From contig JAAYXM010000253.1 in the NCBI GenBank assembly GCA_012515925.1, forward strand, positions 1-6,696: a stretch of DNA of 6,696 nucleotides, given 5' to 3'. Shown here one piece after another: positions 5,779-6,696 of the stretch (position 1 is its first letter; each line of letters opens with the position of its first letter). Origin of the DNA: Clostridiales bacterium (GTDB taxonomy: Bacteria > Bacillota > Clostridia > Oscillospirales > JAAYXM01). The notes below the pieces were generated by a model. It worked only from the letters and a program-made list of their open reading frames with translations. It ran no database searches and was not told the DNA's origin. The translations under genes were made by a program, and so were the position numbers.

Positions 5779-6696
5779 ATGCAAAACACGGATTCACAGA
5801 AAAACGTATTTAATTCGACGGTGGATTGGGCTCTACCCAATAATTATTTTCATTTTAAATCCGTAATAGACACAATACGCGGAGCGGATACGCCTCACGC
5901 GCATTTCTTCGTCCAGATGTGGTATGTTTTAAACGGTACATACCGCCATCACTTCAACGGGCAGGATTACGAGCTTGGGAAAGGAAGCCTGCTTATTGTA
6001 CCTCCGATGTTCGTCCATTGTATCGACACCAGTAAATCCGGCGAGGATATTCAGCTTGTAAACTGCGAGTTTTCGACGGATTTCATAAATTCCTTTCCCG
6101 ACACCGACGAACAAAGAACGCTTTTTAACCTCTTGTTCCTCGAACCCATTCTCATAATCGCGAATCAGGCAAAGCCCTTCCTGACGTTTGAAGGGCAGAG
6201 CGCTGAACCAATCGATTCTATGTTCGGTGAACTGCGGCATGAATACTATAAAAGAGACAAGTTTTCGGCAGTGTATATACGCGCCACGATTATAAAGCTG
6301 CTTGCGCTTATCGCGAGGGAGTTCGAGAAAAAAACGACGGAAGAACAAAACGCCCTGTATTCAAAATACAGGGCCGCGATACAGGACGCGCTGGATTACA
6401 TAAATACTCATTATACGAAAAAGATTTATCTGGATGAGGTTTGCAGGATAGCCCTTATGTCTTCGAGAGCTTTTTCCTACATTTTTAAGTATATCACCGG
6501 CCGCACATTTACGGAATACGTGCTGTACCTGCGGGTTATGCGCGCGCGCGAACTTTTGTCAACTACGGACCGGAAGCAGTTTGATATCAGCCGTGAATGC
6601 GGTTTTGCCAACGAATACTACTTCCACCGGGTATTTAAAAAAATAACCGGGCTTCTGCCCGGCGAGTACAGAAAGCTGTGCCGATACGACACAGCC
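5779..6696 (+). CDS. AraC-family transcriptional regulator with N-terminal cupin (3' end beyond window)
   Basis: The frame is open for 306 codons from ATG 5779 to the last base without a stop, so the gene is cut by the window edge, though probably only a few residues are missing. GGGAGG (5764-5769) stands nine bases before the start. Residues about 20-110 form a cupin sensor, with HAHFFVQMWYVLNG (40-53) and GSLLIVPPMFVH (69-80), the usual ligand-binding barrel of AraC proteins. A helical linker follows (about 145-205). The DNA-binding part has two helix-turn-helix units: the first near LDEVCRIALMSSRAFSYIF (218-236), the second within 268-292, with ISRECGFANEYYFHRVFKK and GLLPGEYRK, a clear match to the AraC signature. 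It is likely co-transcribed with the ceramidase-like gene and is the best candidate to control both arms from the 4197-4390 region. The inducer cannot be deduced. Confidence 0.93.
   Translation, partial: MQNTDSQKNVFNSTVDWALPNNYFHFKSVIDTIRGADTPHAHFFVQMWYVLNGTYRHHFNGQDYELGKGSLLIVPPMFVHCIDTSKSGEDIQLVNCEFSTDFINSFPDTDEQRTLFNLLFLEPILIIANQAKPFLTFEGQSAEPIDSMFGELRHEYYKRDKFSAVYIRATIIKLLALIAREFEKKTTEEQNALYSKYRAAIQDALDYINTHYTKKIYLDEVCRIALMSSRAFSYIFKYITGRTFTEYVLYLRVMRARELLSTTDRKQFDISRECGFANEYYFHRVFKKITGLLPGEYRKLCRYDTA
6352..6374. repeat. Perfect 10-bp inverted repeat inside the AraC gene
   Basis: GCCCTGTATT and its exact reverse complement flank a three-base loop (CAA). It falls in codons 192-199, in the linker between the sensor and the DNA-binding part. 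Read on the minus strand the hairpin is followed by GTTTTGTTCTTCC, a T-rich run, so it resembles a weak antisense terminator. It may be chance. Confidence 0.5.

Noticed and set aside
5929..6348. A 139-codon open frame on the minus strand
   Set aside because: It is antisense to the AraC-family gene, whose cupin and helix-turn-helix motifs are unmistakable on the + strand.
1..6696. CRISPR arrays, tRNA or rRNA genes, transposases, attachment sites
   Set aside because: No regularly spaced repeats, cloverleaf-like sequence, transposase motif or element-end repeats could be seen on either strand.

Overview
The window looks like a piece of a Bacillota chromosome, probably an uncultivated Clostridia or Paenibacillaceae-like lineage. 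The evidence is a Gram-positive-style lipoprotein substrate-binding protein, strong AGGAGG-type ribosome binding sites, a cupin/AraC regulator of the type common in those groups, and roughly balanced base composition with frequent ATA and AGA/AGG codons. The assignment rests on gene content and style only; no rRNA, tRNA or other marker gene is present.

Left edge (1-862, + strand): the 3' end of a polyprenyl-phosphate glycosyltransferase (GtrB/DPM1-like) overlaps by 8 bases a four-helix GtrA-like membrane protein. Together they form a cell-envelope glycosylation pair unrelated to the rest of the window. A 121-base convergent gap (863-983) holds two perfect inverted repeats of 15 and 14 bp, which separate this pair from the next operon.

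Centre and right (984-6696): a divergent accessory module, apparently catabolic. Leftward from a 194-base intergenic region run a fused double amidohydrolase-like protein (2583-4196) and, 30 bases after it, a lipoprotein solute-binding protein (984-2552). Rightward run a cytosolic neutral-ceramidase-like hydrolase (4391-5734) and, 44 bases after it, an AraC-family regulator with an N-terminal cupin (5779 to the window end, still open). Plausible promoters can be read for both arms, and the leftward one corrects the amidohydrolase start to a TTG codon at 4196.

Inferred working model: the lipoprotein captures an extracellular ligand, two unusual hydrolases act on it or its breakdown products in the cytoplasm, and the AraC protein senses it and controls the divergent promoters. 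The substrate cannot be read from the sequence. The odd points are the fusion of a metal-ligand-less amidohydrolase half to a mostly intact half, a ceramidase-fold protein that keeps the zinc ligands but lacks the family's catalytic serine motif and any signal peptide, and a binding protein with no permease genes beside it.
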